DNA from: Gammaproteobacteria bacterium
GTDB lineage: Bacteria > Pseudomonadota > Gammaproteobacteria > Eutrophobiales > Eutrophobiaceae
Length of the DNA: 64,000 bases
Assembly (NCBI GenBank): GCA_026710545.1
Contig: JAPOQU010000090.1
Location: forward strand, 1 to 64,000
Reading direction: 5' to 3'
Shown here piece by piece: positions 43,991 through 53,281 of this stretch (positions are counted from its first letter, which is position 1; every line of letters starts with the position of its first letter). The position numbers and the translations under genes were made by a program. The notes beneath the pieces are model-generated. The model was not told the origin of the DNA and made no database searches. It was given only the letters and a program-made list of their open reading frames with translations.

Positions 43991-45373
43991 TTACTTCCGG
44001 CGCCAGGTGGTGCCGCCCGGGCCGTCTTCCAGGACAATGCCCTGTTCAGATAATTGCTCACGCACCCGGTCTGCTTCCGCGTAGTTCTTGTCCGCTTTTG
44101 CCTGTGCCCGTTGTTCGATCAGGCGGGTAATCTCTGCCGGGGTGATGTCGCTATTGTCGGCTGCGGCATGCAGGAATTCGGAGGGCGCCATCTGCATGAT
44201 GCCCAGTACGTCGCCAAGCTGAATCAAGGTCCTGGCAAGACACGCGGCCTCCGCTGTTGACTTGTCGTCCAGGCGGTTAATCTCACCGGCCAGCTCATGC
44301 ATTACAGTGACCGCGGCGCGGGTGTTGAAATCATCATCCATGACCTGTTCAAAGCGCTGCCCGTAGTCAGGCGATATCTCCCCCTCCCCGGGGTCGATAT
44401 CACGGATGGAGTTATACAGCCGGGTCAGGCCGGCCCTGGCCTCGTCCAGGTGGGTATCCGAATAGTTCAACGGGCTGCGGTAATGGCTGGAGAGAATGAA
44501 AAAACGGATCACCTCGGGCAGGTAACGGGCCATAACCTCCCTGATCGTGAAAAAATTACCCAGGGACTTGGACATCTTCTCATCGTCAACCCGTACGAAA
44601 CCGTTGTGTATCCACGTGTGTACGAAGGTCTTGCTGCCGGATCCGCAACTCTGGGCAATTTCATTTTCATGGTGCGGAAACTGCAGGTCCTGGCCGCCGC
44701 CGTGTATGTCGAAATCGGGACCCAGGCAATGGGTCGACATGGCGGAACATTCGATATGCCAGCCGGGCCGTCCCCTGCCCCAGGGCGACTCCCAGGCGGG
44801 CTCGCCGGGTTTTTCCATCTTCCACAATACGAAATCAACCGGGTCCGTCTTGGCATCCTGCACGTCCACGCGGATACCGGCGCGCAATTCATCGATGTTC
44901 TTGCCGGACAGCTTGCCGTAATCTGCGAAGGCGCTGACGTCGTAAAACACGTCGCCATTCTCCGCCTGGTAGGCATAACCATTGTCAAGCAGACGGCTGA
45001 TCATGGCAATGATCTGTTCGATATGGTCCGTTGCCCTGGGTTCCTGGTCGGGGGTGAGCACGTTGAGTGCGGCAAAGTCCTCGTTCATCGCCTCTATAAA
45101 GCGCCCGGTCAACTCGTTGAAGGGTTCGCCGTTTTCCAGTGAGCGGTTGATGATCTTGTCGTCAATATCGGTGATGTTGCGTATGTAGTCCACCTCGTAG
45201 CCGCGAAAGCGGAAATACCGCACGATCATGTCGAACACCAGGATCATGCGCGCATGGCCGATGTGGCAGTAATCGTAAACCGTGATGCCGCAGACATACA
45301 TGCGCACCCTGCCCGGTTCGATCGGCTGGAATTTTTCCTTTTGTCGCGTTAATGAGTTATATATAGTCAGCAT
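43991..45373 (-). CDS. cysS: Cysteinyl-tRNA synthetase
   Basis: 460 residues, normal length for this class I synthetase, which charges tRNA-Cys. The HIGH motif is in '[12 protein letters not shown]' and KMSKS in '[12 protein letters not shown]'. Zinc-binding residues are seen in 'YVCGITVYD', 'HIECSAM' and '[18 protein letters not shown]'. It diverges from lpxH with a 56-base gap, as in many gammaproteobacteria where genes of the lpxH/ppi/cysS neighbourhood cluster. Confidence 0.98.
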   Translation of the reverse strand: MLTIYNSLTRQKEKFQPIEPGRVRMYVCGITVYDYCHIGHARMILVFDMIVRYFRFRGYEVDYIRNITDIDDKIINRSLENGEPFNELTGRFIEAMNEDFAALNVLTPDQEPRATDHIEQIIAMISRLLDNGYAYQAENGDVFYDVSAFADYGKLSGKNIDELRAGIRVDVQDAKTDPVDFVLWKMEKPGEPAWESPWGRGRPGWHIECSAMSTHCLGPDFDIHGGGQDLQFPHHENEIAQSCGSGSKTFVHTWIHNGFVRVDDEKMSKSLGNFFTIREVMARYLPEVIRFFILSSHYRSPLNYSDTHLDEARAGLTRLYNSIRDIDPGEGEISPDYGQRFEQVMDDDFNTRAAVTVMHELAGEINRLDDKSTAEAACLARTLIQLGDVLGIMQMAPSEFLHAAADNSDITPAEITRLIEQRAQAKADKNYAEADRVREQLSEQGIVLEDGPGGTTWRRK

Positions 45374-45429
45374 TGAGAGACGGACTGTTGCTGAAATAAA
45401 ACGGGCATGGTATCAAAAGAACGCGATTG

Positions 45430-46173
45430 ATGGACACGTTATTTGTCTCCGACCTGCACTTGTCGACCGAACGGCCCGGCAAGATCGAGTTATTCAGGCA
45501 ATTGTTCGACGGTCCGGCGCGCACCGCGCGCGCCGTGTATATCCTGGGCGACCTGTTCGAGAACTTCTGGGTCGGCAACGACGAGCGTCCCCCGCCCGCC
45601 GCAGAGGTGATCGACGTCTTGCGGGACTGCTGCCGGCACAACCCGGAGGTGTACCTCGTGCGCGGCAACCGCGACCTGATGCTGGACCGGGGATTCTGTA
45701 CGCTGACGGGATGCAGGCTGCTGGGTGATGAGGACGTAATCCATATCGACGGTCAGCCGGCACTGATCATGCACGGCGACCTGCTCTGCACCCGGGACAG
45801 AAAGTACCAGTTGTACCGCAAGTTCATGGAAACCCCGTTCATCCGCCGCTTGTACCTGGGCCTGCCCTACCGGTTGCGGGTCTGCCTATCACGCGGACTC
45901 CGGCCGCTGCTGAAAAAGTCTGCCGCTGCTAAACCGCCGGAGATAATCGACGCCGACCAGGCTGCCGTGGAGGCATACATGACCGGGCACGGCGCCGGCG
46001 AACTGATACACGGCCATACCCACAGGCCGGGCATTCATCAGTTTGAGTTGAACGGGCAACCGGCGCGCCGCATCGTGCTGGGCGACTGGTACGAAGAGGA
46101 TTCCGTGCTGGTCTGCCGGAACGGCGAACGGAAACTCCTGCGCGTGCAGGAGTACATCAAGTCAGCGGGTTAA
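45430..46173 (+). CDS. lpxH: UDP-2,3-diacylglucosamine diphosphatase
   Basis: 247 residues from ATG 45430. This is a calcineurin-like Mn-dependent phosphoesterase with all metal motifs: 'FVSDLHLS', 'ILGDLFENFW', 'VRGNRDLML', 'LIMHGDLLCTRD' and 'LIHGHTHRPG'. It hydrolyses UDP-2,3-diacylglucosamine to lipid X on the inner face of the membrane in lipid A synthesis. It ends just before a perfect 30-bp inverted repeat. Confidence 0.97.
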   Translation: MDTLFVSDLHLSTERPGKIELFRQLFDGPARTARAVYILGDLFENFWVGNDERPPPAAEVIDVLRDCCRHNPEVYLVRGNRDLMLDRGFCTLTGCRLLGDEDVIHIDGQPALIMHGDLLCTRDRKYQLYRKFMETPFIRRLYLGLPYRLRVCLSRGLRPLLKKSAAAKPPEIIDADQAAVEAYMTGHGAGELIHGHTHRPGIHQFELNGQPARRIVLGDWYEEDSVLVCRNGERKLLRVQEYIKSAG

Positions 46174-46180
46174 AGAGATT

Positions 46181-46256
46181 TATCCGCAGATGACGCAGAT
46201 TACCGCAGATTTACTTTTTACATTATATCTGCGGTAATCTGCGTCATCTGCGGATA
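46181..46256. repeat. Perfect 30-bp inverted repeat between convergent lpxH and ampE
   Basis: The arms (46181-46210 and 46227-46256) are built from repeated 'cgcagat' words ('tatccgcagatgacgcagat'...). A 16-base T-rich loop separates them. The location suits a bidirectional terminator. The same sequence family occurs at 51873, 52903 and 53084. Confidence 0.85.
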
Positions 46257-46258
46257 TT

Positions 46259-47164
46259 TCAACTGATCCAGCCGGCTATGGTCATCAGGCCCAGCACGAT
46301 CAGCCATACGATCAAGGTACGGTTGATCAGGGCCAGGGTCTCCCCGATGCGTGCGATTAACACTTCCTTGTCCGCGCCGGTATCCTGCTTCGTGTCCGCC
46401 TCCTCCTCGGCCTCCGTGTCCTCCTCCCCTGCGGGGGCAAAATGCAGGGCGCCAAAGCCGGAAACGGCGATCACTTCCCGGCTTATATCCAGGGTGTTGC
46501 CGGATACCGTGCGCCAGCTTTCCAGGGCGCTTACAAGACTGCCGCCCAGGGCGAATCCCAGCGCCTGCAGGCGGGCTGACGGCCACATCAAGATATTGTG
46601 CAGGTCCCTTATCGCGCCGGCATAGCCGCTATCGGTCTTTTCATACCTGTGCGCCAGGTTCAGCACCAGGCAATACATCAGGGCGCCCACCGCGCCAAGC
46701 AGCACGAACCAGAACACGACGGCGAACAGGTACTCATGGGCGCGCAACATGATTGAGCTTATCACCCGGTCCGGGTCCGTCCCGTCCGCGCCGGCGTCCC
46801 CGTACAGTATCTGGTCCAGGATTTCACGGCAGGCGCTGTCATCATTACTGCTCAGCGCATCCGTGTACCTGCTCACCAGCGAATTGAGCGCCGGACCGAA
46901 GCTGTAAATCAGTACCAGCAAGGACAGTACAAAACCCAGCAGGAAATGTACCTCACCCGCCAGGTAAACCAGGACACCCAGCAACAGCAGCGGGATAGAC
47001 AGGGTGAGCAGAACGCCGGCGGCGCCGTTCCAGAAACCGGCCCCCGACAACCTGGATTCCAGCCAGTTCGCGTAATGCTCAAACCAGGCCAGGTTCCGGT
47101 ACCTGTCAAAGTCGCCCAGGCGCATCTCCACACCAAGCGCTATCAATACCATTATCAGGTTCAT
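46259..47164 (-). CDS. ampE: AmpE-like inner-membrane protein
   Basis: 301 residues with about four membrane helices ('GVLLTLSIPLLLLGVLVYL', 'FLLGFVLSLLVLIYSFG', 'YLFAVVFWFVLLGAVGALMYCLVLNLAHRYE', C-terminal 'TLIVWLIVLGLMTIAGWI'). The 'VVFWFVLLGAVGALMYRL'-type motif is shared by AmpE/CobD relatives. An acidic Glu/Asp-rich loop near residues 245-265 is longer than usual. AmpE accompanies AmpD in cell-wall recycling. The gene follows ampD by 34 bases and ends in the 30-bp inverted repeat. Confidence 0.88.
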   Translation of the reverse strand: MNLIMVLIALGVEMRLGDFDRYRNLAWFEHYANWLESRLSGAGFWNGAAGVLLTLSIPLLLLGVLVYLAGEVHFLLGFVLSLLVLIYSFGPALNSLVSRYTDALSSNDDSACREILDQILYGDAGADGTDPDRVISSIMLRAHEYLFAVVFWFVLLGAVGALMYCLVLNLAHRYEKTDSGYAGAIRDLHNILMWPSARLQALGFALGGSLVSALESWRTVSGNTLDISREVIAVSGFGALHFAPAGEEDTEAEEEADTKQDTGADKEVLIARIGETLALINRTLIVWLIVLGLMTIAGWIS

Positions 47165-47198
47165 GGGAAAATGATAATGTATTTACCGGCGAAATACA

Positions 47199-47759
47199 TC
47201 AGGCTTCCCCAAGTAACGAATATAAGCTGCTCCAGTCAAACGCCGGGCCCGGGTCGGTTTTACGCTCCGGGGCGATATGGCAGTGACCCCTGATATTTGC
47301 GCCCGCCAGGGAAGGCCAGGCCTGTTGCAACTCCGTTATGACCTGCGCCAGCGCTTCATACTGGACAGTTTCATAGTCCACGTCATCGGTCCCTTCCAGT
47401 TCGATACCGATGGAAAAATCATTACAGTTCTCCCTGCCGTTGAATGCCGATCGGCCCGCGTGCCAGGCGCGCTTGTGAAACGGCACGAATTGCATGATAT
47501 CCCCGGTACGGTCGATCAACAGGTGCGCTGACACCTTCAGGCCCCTGAGTTGTTCAAAATAAGGATGTGCGCCGGGGTCGAGCGTATTGCAGAACAACTG
47601 CTCGATACAGGGTGAACCGAAGTCCCCGGGAGGCAGGCTGATACCGTGTATGACAAGCAGGGATATGTCTGTCCCATCCGGCCTGTCATCATGATTCGGG
47701 GACGGTACACGCCGGGCATTTTCCAGCCATTGCGCGTTGGCATCGAGTTTTACCTTCAT
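47199..47759 (-). CDS. ampD: 1,6-anhydro-N-acetylmuramyl-L-alanine amidase AmpD
   Basis: 186 residues, typical of AmpD. Zinc ligands are His in 'LLVIHGISLP' and His/Asp in 'IRGHCHIAPERKTDPGPAFDW'. The family stretch 'SAHLLIDRTGDIMQFVPFHKRAWHAGRSAF' is present. It removes the peptide from anhydro-muropeptides in the cytoplasm. It is the first gene of the ampDE unit. Confidence 0.97.
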   Translation of the reverse strand: MKVKLDANAQWLENARRVPSPNHDDRPDGTDISLLVIHGISLPPGDFGSPCIEQLFCNTLDPGAHPYFEQLRGLKVSAHLLIDRTGDIMQFVPFHKRAWHAGRSAFNGRENCNDFSIGIELEGTDDVDYETVQYEALAQVITELQQAWPSLAGANIRGHCHIAPERKTDPGPAFDWSSLYSLLGEA

Positions 47760-47782
47760 ATTATTCAGTGTATCACCGGATC

Positions 47783-47806
47783 GGGGACAGATTTAAATCT
47801 GTCCCC
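47783..47806. repeat. 24-bp perfect palindrome upstream of ampD
   Basis: 'ggggacag', an AT core and 'ctgtcccc' form a perfect palindrome 24 bases ahead of the ampD start. It could form a hairpin or bind a dimeric regulator. A neighbouring stretch to 48084 holds no gene. Confidence 0.6.
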
Positions 47807-48084
47807 AGGTAGTCAAAGATCGAAGAATTTGACGGCGTATCACCGGGACCGGCGCCATCACGTTACAAGCCGGCCAGCGCGGTATTTTACTGGATTTCCA
47901 TCCTTAGGTCCGTAAACCGTACATCTCTGTGCCACTTCTTTACTTTCGCAGGAATGACGAATGGGCGGTGTGCCGGATTCCTGCCGCTACGGCAGCAGGG
48001 GGGCAAGCGGGACGGACATCGATTCGGTTTACTTAAATCTGCCGAGTTAAGTAAACTGTCAGGGTTACCATACCGGAATGCGAG

Positions 48085-48936
48085 ATGACGACGCGAGTCC
48101 TGCCTGCTGATATAGCCAGCACCGTACGGCGTGCCTTGAATGAAGACCTGGGGACGGGAGACCTCACGGCTAAACTGGTCCCGCAGGGTGCAACGAGTGC
48201 GGCGGCTGTGCTCTGCCGTGACAGTGCAATCCTGTGCGGGGTTGCCTGGTTTTCCGAAGTATTCAGGCAACTGGACGAGGGTGTCAGTATCAGCTGGCGC
48301 TGCGAGGACGGTGACGCCGTCAAACCCGGGCAGACCGTTTGCACCCTCTCGGGATCCACCCGGTCATTGCTCAGCGGCGAGCGGACCGCATTGAATTTTC
48401 TGCAGTTGTTATCGGGCACGGCAACCACCACCAGGGAGTACGTGACTGCCATAGCCCATACGGCAACCCGGTTACTGGACACGCGCAAAACCCTGCCCGG
48501 CCTGCGCTCGGCACAAAAATACGCGGTATTGTGCGGCGGCGGGACAAACCACCGCATGGGACTGTACGATGCAATGCTGATCAAGGAGAACCATATCAGG
48601 GCGAGCGGGTCCATCACCGGCGCGCTCAAGCAGGCTAAAACGACACACCGGTACATGGAAATCGAAGTGGAAAACGAGCAGGAACTCGAGGAAGCGCTCA
48701 CTGCCGGCGCTGACGCCGTACTGCTGGATAATTTTACCCTGGACCAGGTCAGGCGGGCAGTGCAACTCAATGACGGGAGGGCGCGCCTGGAAGTCTCGGG
48801 TGGCGTGGATTTTGCCGATCTTGCGGCCCTGGCCGCTACCGGGGTCGACTTCATCTCGGTGGGGGCGCTCACCAAGAACGTGCGCGCAATCGATTTTTCG
48901 ATGTTGCTGTCAGACCCGGACGCCGGCCCTGCATGA
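48085..48936 (+). CDS. nadC: Nicotinate-nucleotide pyrophosphorylase (carboxylating)
   Basis: 283 residues. Makes nicotinate mononucleotide from quinolinate and PRPP. Visible signatures are 'LNEDLGTGDLTAKLVP', 'GERTALNFLQLLSGTATTTREYV', 'LLDTRKTLPGLRSAQKYAVLCGGGTNHRMGLYDAMLIKENH' and 'LEVSGGVDFADLAALAATGVDFISVGALTKN'. The gene next to ampDE, but facing away, is a common gammaproteobacterial arrangement. It overlaps the histidine kinase by 4 bases. Confidence 0.98.
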   Translation: MTTRVLPADIASTVRRALNEDLGTGDLTAKLVPQGATSAAAVLCRDSAILCGVAWFSEVFRQLDEGVSISWRCEDGDAVKPGQTVCTLSGSTRSLLSGERTALNFLQLLSGTATTTREYVTAIAHTATRLLDTRKTLPGLRSAQKYAVLCGGGTNHRMGLYDAMLIKENHIRASGSITGALKQAKTTHRYMEIEVENEQELEEALTAGADAVLLDNFTLDQVRRAVQLNDGRARLEVSGGVDFADLAALAATGVDFISVGALTKNVRAIDFSMLLSDPDAGPA

Positions 48937-50288
48937 GTCTGCGTTTCCGCCTCAACCTGCTGCTTACACTGTTGTTTATCGCCGTCCTGTGCGCCGGCAG
49001 CAGTTACGCGATCATTTCCGCGCGCAAGACCGTCACCGAAGAAATTCAATCCGCAGCGCTGCTGACCTCCAACATGCTTGGCGCATCCATCTCCACGATA
49101 CAGGGTTCGGAAGACCAGGGCCTGTATGACCGGTTGTTATCCGAACTGAGCAAACTGGAAACGACCCGCCACCTGCAAATCCTGATCTCGCTTGACCTGG
49201 GTGTAGGCACCGCACTGCCGCTGCAACCTGCCCTGCCCCTTGATGCCGATGCGCCGGCCTGGTTCGTCAACCTGGTCAAACCGCCTGTCATGGAATTCAA
49301 GCGGGTATTTACCAGTACGGGAGGTACCGGCACGGAGATCATCATCCGCGCCGATCCTTCGGCGGAGATAGACGAAGCCTGGCTGGAGACGCGCAATTTT
49401 CTCCTGTTGCTGCTGTTGTTCACCGCGTTGGCCAACCTGTTGATTTATATCATCCTGGGCCGGGACCTGGCGCCCATCGAGGCCATCCTCACCGGGCTGG
49501 AGCGCATTGAAAAAGGCGATTACCGGCTGCAACTGCCGAAATTCACCTCCATTGAGTTCTCGCGCATTTCCGCACGCTTCAACCACCTGGCAGGGGTATT
49601 ACTGCAAAACAGGGAAGAAAACAGGCGCCTGACCCGGCGTTCACTGGAAATCCAGGAAGAAGAACGGCGCCGCTTGGCGCAGGAATTACACGATGAACTG
49701 GGCCAGTCCCTGAGCGCGATAAAGGCGATTGCCACGTCCATGGAACAACCCGGCGCGAAAAATGGCCGGCATGCCATCGAGAGTGCGGGGCTCATCAAGA
49801 CCACCGCCGATAACATGTACGGTGCGGCGCGGCGCATGATCCGCCAGTTGCGGCCCGCAGTACTGGATGAACTGGGACTGGTGCCGGCCGTGCAACAACA
49901 GGTGGACGAGTGGAACTCGGCCCACGCCGATACGTTTTGCCACCTGGATATCAAGGCGGACTGCTCCGCCGCGGCTGATGCCGTAAAGATCAATATCTAC
50001 CGCATCATCCAGGAGAGCCTGACCAATGTTGCCCGCCATTCATCGGCAAAAAATGTATACATATCCCTGGCAAGCTCAGAGGATAAAAGCAGCAGCCTGG
50101 AGCTGAAAATCGGTGACGACGGCCAGGGGTTTGACCCGGACAGGACGCGCAAGGGCATGGGTCTGCCGGGGATCCAGGAACGGGTGGACAGCATGGGAGG
50201 TGAGTTCCGGCTGGTCTCAGGCAGGAATAATGGTGTAAATATCACTATAATCCTGCCTTTAATACCTGATGAAACGGCGGATACCTGA
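48933..50288 (+). CDS. NarX/DegS-type sensor histidine kinase
   Basis: 451 residues. There are two membrane helices ('LNLLLTLLFIAVLCAGSSYAI' and 'FLLLLLLFTALANLLIYIILG') around a ~130-residue periplasmic domain. Then come HAMP ('RDLAPIEAILTGLERIEKGDYRLQLP'), a coiled coil, a HisKA_3 box with the phosphorylated His ('RRRLAQELHDELGQSLSAIKAIA') and a HATPase domain ('GLPGIQERVDSMGGEF'). The periplasmic domain is of no recognised type. It is followed by its response regulator after 47 bases and coupled to nadC by overlap. Confidence 0.94.
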   Translation: MSLRFRLNLLLTLLFIAVLCAGSSYAIISARKTVTEEIQSAALLTSNMLGASISTIQGSEDQGLYDRLLSELSKLETTRHLQILISLDLGVGTALPLQPALPLDADAPAWFVNLVKPPVMEFKRVFTSTGGTGTEIIIRADPSAEIDEAWLETRNFLLLLLLFTALANLLIYIILGRDLAPIEAILTGLERIEKGDYRLQLPKFTSIEFSRISARFNHLAGVLLQNREENRRLTRRSLEIQEEERRRLAQELHDELGQSLSAIKAIATSMEQPGAKNGRHAIESAGLIKTTADNMYGAARRMIRQLRPAVLDELGLVPAVQQQVDEWNSAHADTFCHLDIKADCSAAADAVKINIYRIIQESLTNVARHSSAKNVYISLASSEDKSSSLELKIGDDGQGFDPDRTRKGMGLPGIQERVDSMGGEFRLVSGRNNGVNITIILPLIPDETADT

Positions 50289-50335
50289 TACATTGCAGAT
50301 GTGTCGCCGCCGGCAACTGTTTAATCGAGTGAAGT

Positions 50336-50986
50336 ATGCAGAGCGTAAATAAAAAAATCAGGATTCTCCTGGTCGATGACCATGCCGTGGTACGCGCCGG
50401 CTATCAAATGCTGCTGGAGCAATCGGACAAGCTTGAAATAGTTGCCGAGGCATCCAGCGGCGAGCAGGCCAGCAAACTGTTTACCGACGTGGACCCGGAC
50501 ATAGTCGTCATGGACCTGTCATTGCCGGGTATCAGCGGGCTGGAGGCAATCAGGCGTATTATCCGCAAGGACCCGAATGCCAAAGTCCTGGTGTTCACCA
50601 TGCATGAAGACACGGTATTCGTGGACCAGGCCCTGCGCGCCGGCGCCCGGGGCTACCTCAGCAAGAGCAGCGCCCCGAAAACCCTGATCAAGGCCATTGA
50701 AGAGATCGCCCGGGGCGGGGTCTATATCGATGACCGGCTGGTACAACACCTGGCGTTCCAGAAGGCGCGCGATGAAATCGGGCCGTTTTCCAGCCTGTCC
50801 ACCAGGGAATTTGAAATATTCTGCCTGCTGGCGGAGGGTTTGAATACCAATGAGATTGCCGCCCGCCTGTCCATCGGCTACAAAACGGTGGCCAACTACA
50901 GCTCTCAGATAAAAAATAAGCTGCAGGTCAATACCACCGCCGAACTGGCCCGGTTGGCAATCCGCCACAACATCCTGCAGGCCTGA
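50336..50986 (+). CDS. NarL/FixJ-family response regulator
   Basis: 216 residues. Receiver domain with 'ILLVDDHAVVRAGY', phospho-acceptor Asp in 'DIVVMDLSLPGISG', switch Thr/Lys in 'VFTMHED' and 'GYLSKSSAPKTLI'. A LuxR-type helix-turn-helix follows ('LSTREFEIFCLLAEGLNTNEIAARLSIGYKTVANYSSQIKNKL'). Partner of the kinase just upstream. The regulon is not evident. Confidence 0.96.
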   Translation: MQSVNKKIRILLVDDHAVVRAGYQMLLEQSDKLEIVAEASSGEQASKLFTDVDPDIVVMDLSLPGISGLEAIRRIIRKDPNAKVLVFTMHEDTVFVDQALRAGARGYLSKSSAPKTLIKAIEEIARGGVYIDDRLVQHLAFQKARDEIGPFSSLSTREFEIFCLLAEGLNTNEIAARLSIGYKTVANYSSQIKNKLQVNTTAELARLAIRHNILQA

Positions 50987-51016
50987 TCTTGTGCCGGCAC
51001 GGACGTCCTTAAATTA

Positions 51017-51164
51017 ACATGGATGTACAGGATATACAGGATAATTCCGTGTGGGTGGCGCTAGCATGTTGTCTGCCTGGAATTAACGGCGGGAGTGCCG
51101 GAAAACCTGGTCGTAAACATCCGGTCCCCGTCCAATTTATCCTGTATATCCTGTACATCCATGT
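51017..51164. repeat. 26-bp inverted repeat between convergent genes
   Basis: 'acatggatgtacaggatata...' at 51017-51042 returns inverted at 51139-51164. It lies between the response regulator and fchA, which converge, with a ~96-base spacer. It differs in sequence from the 'ccgcagatgacgcagat' family but has the same word-repeat style. Confidence 0.8.
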
Positions 51165-51176
51165 AAATAAAGGTCT

Positions 51177-51800
51177 TTACAGCTTGCTCTTCACCAGTTC
51201 ATAGACCGTTTCCGTGGCGGCGCCGGCGCCGGACAGCACGAACTCGAGTTTCGCGCGCCTGTCGTTTACGAATTCCGCATCCCTGATCCCGCCTATGTTG
51301 ATATAAACGTTCAACGCCGCGCTGCGCAGTGCGGCATGGGCCGCCAGCACCGCGACGCCGGCGTCGCTGATCACGTTCAGATTGCCTTTTTCGGCTACCG
51401 GACGGCACAGTTCGATCACGTCCGCGCACAGTTGCGCACAGGCAAGCGGCACATCCGTAGCCTCTTTCAGGGCCGCCTGGATAGTCTGCGAGCGCCGGGC
51501 CTTTTCCTCTTCGGTCTCCCGGGCCATGCCGTAAGCCGCCATTACCTGGTCGAACACGTCAACGTCGGCCTGGATCATGCCGGTCAGCCGTTCGCGTAAC
51601 GCTTCGGATTGTTCCAGGAATCCCTGCATCTCCTCCTCGACCTCTTCGTATTTCTTTTTCCCGACGGTAAGATTGGCCACCATACTGACCAGCGCCGCGC
51701 CCATCGCCCCCATGATCGCCGCCGCGCTGCCGCCCCCGGGGGTGGACGCACTGGAGGCAAGCTGGTCGAGAAATGTCTGTAGTTGTTGTTCCTTGAACAT
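51177..51800 (-). CDS. fchA: Cyclodeaminase/methenyl-H4F cyclohydrolase (FchA family)
   Basis: 207 residues of the all-helical cyclodeaminase/cyclohydrolase family. 'SASTPGGGSAAAIMGAMGAALVSMVANLTVGKKKYEEVEEEM' is the signature region and 'DVDVFDQVMAAYGM' holds the conserved Asp. As FchA it interconverts methenyl- and formyl-tetrahydrofolate. The divergent neighbour encodes an MtdA-like dehydrogenase, the enzyme of the previous step, which favours this role over histidine-degradation cyclodeaminase. Confidence 0.9.
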   Translation of the reverse strand: MFKEQQLQTFLDQLASSASTPGGGSAAAIMGAMGAALVSMVANLTVGKKKYEEVEEEMQGFLEQSEALRERLTGMIQADVDVFDQVMAAYGMARETEEEKARRSQTIQAALKEATDVPLACAQLCADVIELCRPVAEKGNLNVISDAGVAVLAAHAALRSAALNVYINIGGIRDAEFVNDRRAKLEFVLSGAGAATETVYELVKSKL

Positions 51801-52041
51801 GGGTGTTACCTCTTTACAGGTTTCAGTGTTGTAATGTAAGATAATTTCAATGCGCCGGGGAGTATAACGGATTTATCCGCAGATGACGCAGATGTGCGCT
51901 GTTTAAGCTTTCCCGCTACTTCCCCTGACCTGTGTCACACTGAACCGGTATGGTTTCCGCACGGTTTCAATCAACGTAACGTACCAGGCGCTGCTGCTGC
52001 AACAATAGCGGACGACTTTCCAATACCCAGAGGAGAATGTA

Positions 52042-52899
52042 ATGAAAAAACTTCTGTTCCAGCTGGATACCGACCAGCATGCCGCCGTGTTCGATACGGT
52101 GGTCGGATATGACGGCGGGGCCGACCATGTGATCGGCCATGGCGGCTGCACGCCTGATAACGTGCGCGCCCTGGTAGACGGCGCCATCTTTACCCGCAGC
52201 CCGAAAGAAAAGAAAAATACCGCCTTGTTCATCGGCGGCAGCGACATGGTTGCCGGCGAAAAACTGCTGGATGCAGTGCAAAAGGTCTTTTTTGGCAATT
52301 TTCGCGTCTCCGTCATGATCGACAGCAACGGCAGCAACACCACGGCCGCTGCCGCGGCCGCCAAACTCATGAGCAGCGGGGGAGTAACCGGCAAGAAAGT
52401 GGTGATCCTGGGAGGGACAGGTCCGGTCGGCCAGCGCGCCGCGGTCATGCTGACCCGGGAAGGCGCCGATGTGGTGTTATGTTCCCGCGGCCAGGAACGC
52501 GCCCGGGCTGCCTGCGATGCGATCAAGGATCGTTTCGGCGTTGATATCACCCCCCTGGGCACCGCAACCAGTGAGGACCGCGCACGGGCCGTAGAGGATG
52601 CACAGATCGTCATCGCCACAGGCGCCGCAGGCGTGCAGTTGCTCGACCGGGCGGCGTGGGAGAACAACGCCGCTATCGAGATGCTTGCCGACGCCAACGC
52701 CACGCCGCCGTTAGGGATAGAAGGCGTCGACATGATGGACCGGGGCGAAGTCCGCAGCGGCAAGACCTGCTGGGGGGCAATCGGTTTCGGTACCCTGAAA
52801 CTCGCCCTGCACCGGGCCTGCATTGCAAAGCTGTTCGAAAGCAACGACCAGGTGTTCGACGCCGAGGAGATCTTCGCACTGGCCAAGACGATGTCATGA
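52042..52899 (+). CDS. mtdA: Methylene-tetrahydrofolate/H4MPT dehydrogenase, MtdA-like
   Basis: 285 residues. The family is recognised from 'KLLFQLDTDQHAAVFDTVVGYDGGADHV', 'VMIDSNGSNTTAAAAAAKLM', the Rossmann loop 'VVILGGTGPVGQRAAVML' and the ending 'HRACIAKLFESNDQVFDAEEIFALAK'. MtdA (NADP, methylene-H4F and -H4MPT) and MtdB (methylene-H4MPT) are close relatives. The fchA neighbour points to MtdA. No H4MPT genes are seen here. A good ribosome-binding site ('agaggagaatgta') precedes ATG 52042. Confidence 0.88.
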   Translation: MKKLLFQLDTDQHAAVFDTVVGYDGGADHVIGHGGCTPDNVRALVDGAIFTRSPKEKKNTALFIGGSDMVAGEKLLDAVQKVFFGNFRVSVMIDSNGSNTTAAAAAAKLMSSGGVTGKKVVILGGTGPVGQRAAVMLTREGADVVLCSRGQERARAACDAIKDRFGVDITPLGTATSEDRARAVEDAQIVIATGAAGVQLLDRAAWENNAAIEMLADANATPPLGIEGVDMMDRGEVRSGKTCWGAIGFGTLKLALHRACIAKLFESNDQVFDAEEIFALAKTMS

Positions 52900-52902
52900 T
52901 TT

Positions 52903-53137
52903 TTATCCGCAGATGACGCAGATTATCGCAGATGATTTATTCAATGCAAAAAACGGTGAGACTGATACCGCATTGGAGCAGGAATAGACGCTTGTTTTAA
53001 TTGCAACATACACAAAATACGGCAACTTCAGGATTTGCCATGTATGTTGAAAACCACTTCTTCCCTGCAACGAATTTTATTTTATCTGCGTTCATCTGCG
53101 TAATCTGCGGATGAATCACTGCGCTACCTGCGGATAC
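52903..53137. repeat. Opposed copies of the 'ccgcagatgacgcagat' repeat
   Basis: 'tatccgcagatgacgcagat' starts near 52905 and inverse copies lie at 53084-53137, with a ~150-base spacer holding no gene. A single related copy is at 51873-51893 in front of mtdA. These are variants of the perfect inverted repeat at 46181-46256. Confidence 0.75.
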
Positions 53138-53281
53138 TTCTATCCAGGGACGGGAAAAATTCCCGGTCTTTTATTCTTTTTTCCCGTATTCACTTGTAGA
53201 TCAAATAGCTACATTACACATCTTCGGATGTATGTAAGCACTTTAATCGTGATCTACTAAAACGCCGGGGATATTGATCCA

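Noticed and set aside
44297-45142. Plus-strand ORF of 281 aa inside cysS
   Set aside because: Exact antisense shadow of a canonical cysteinyl-tRNA synthetase.
48033-49049. Minus-strand ORF of 338 aa over nadC
   Set aside because: Antisense to nadC and the kinase start, with Ser/Arg-rich shadow composition.
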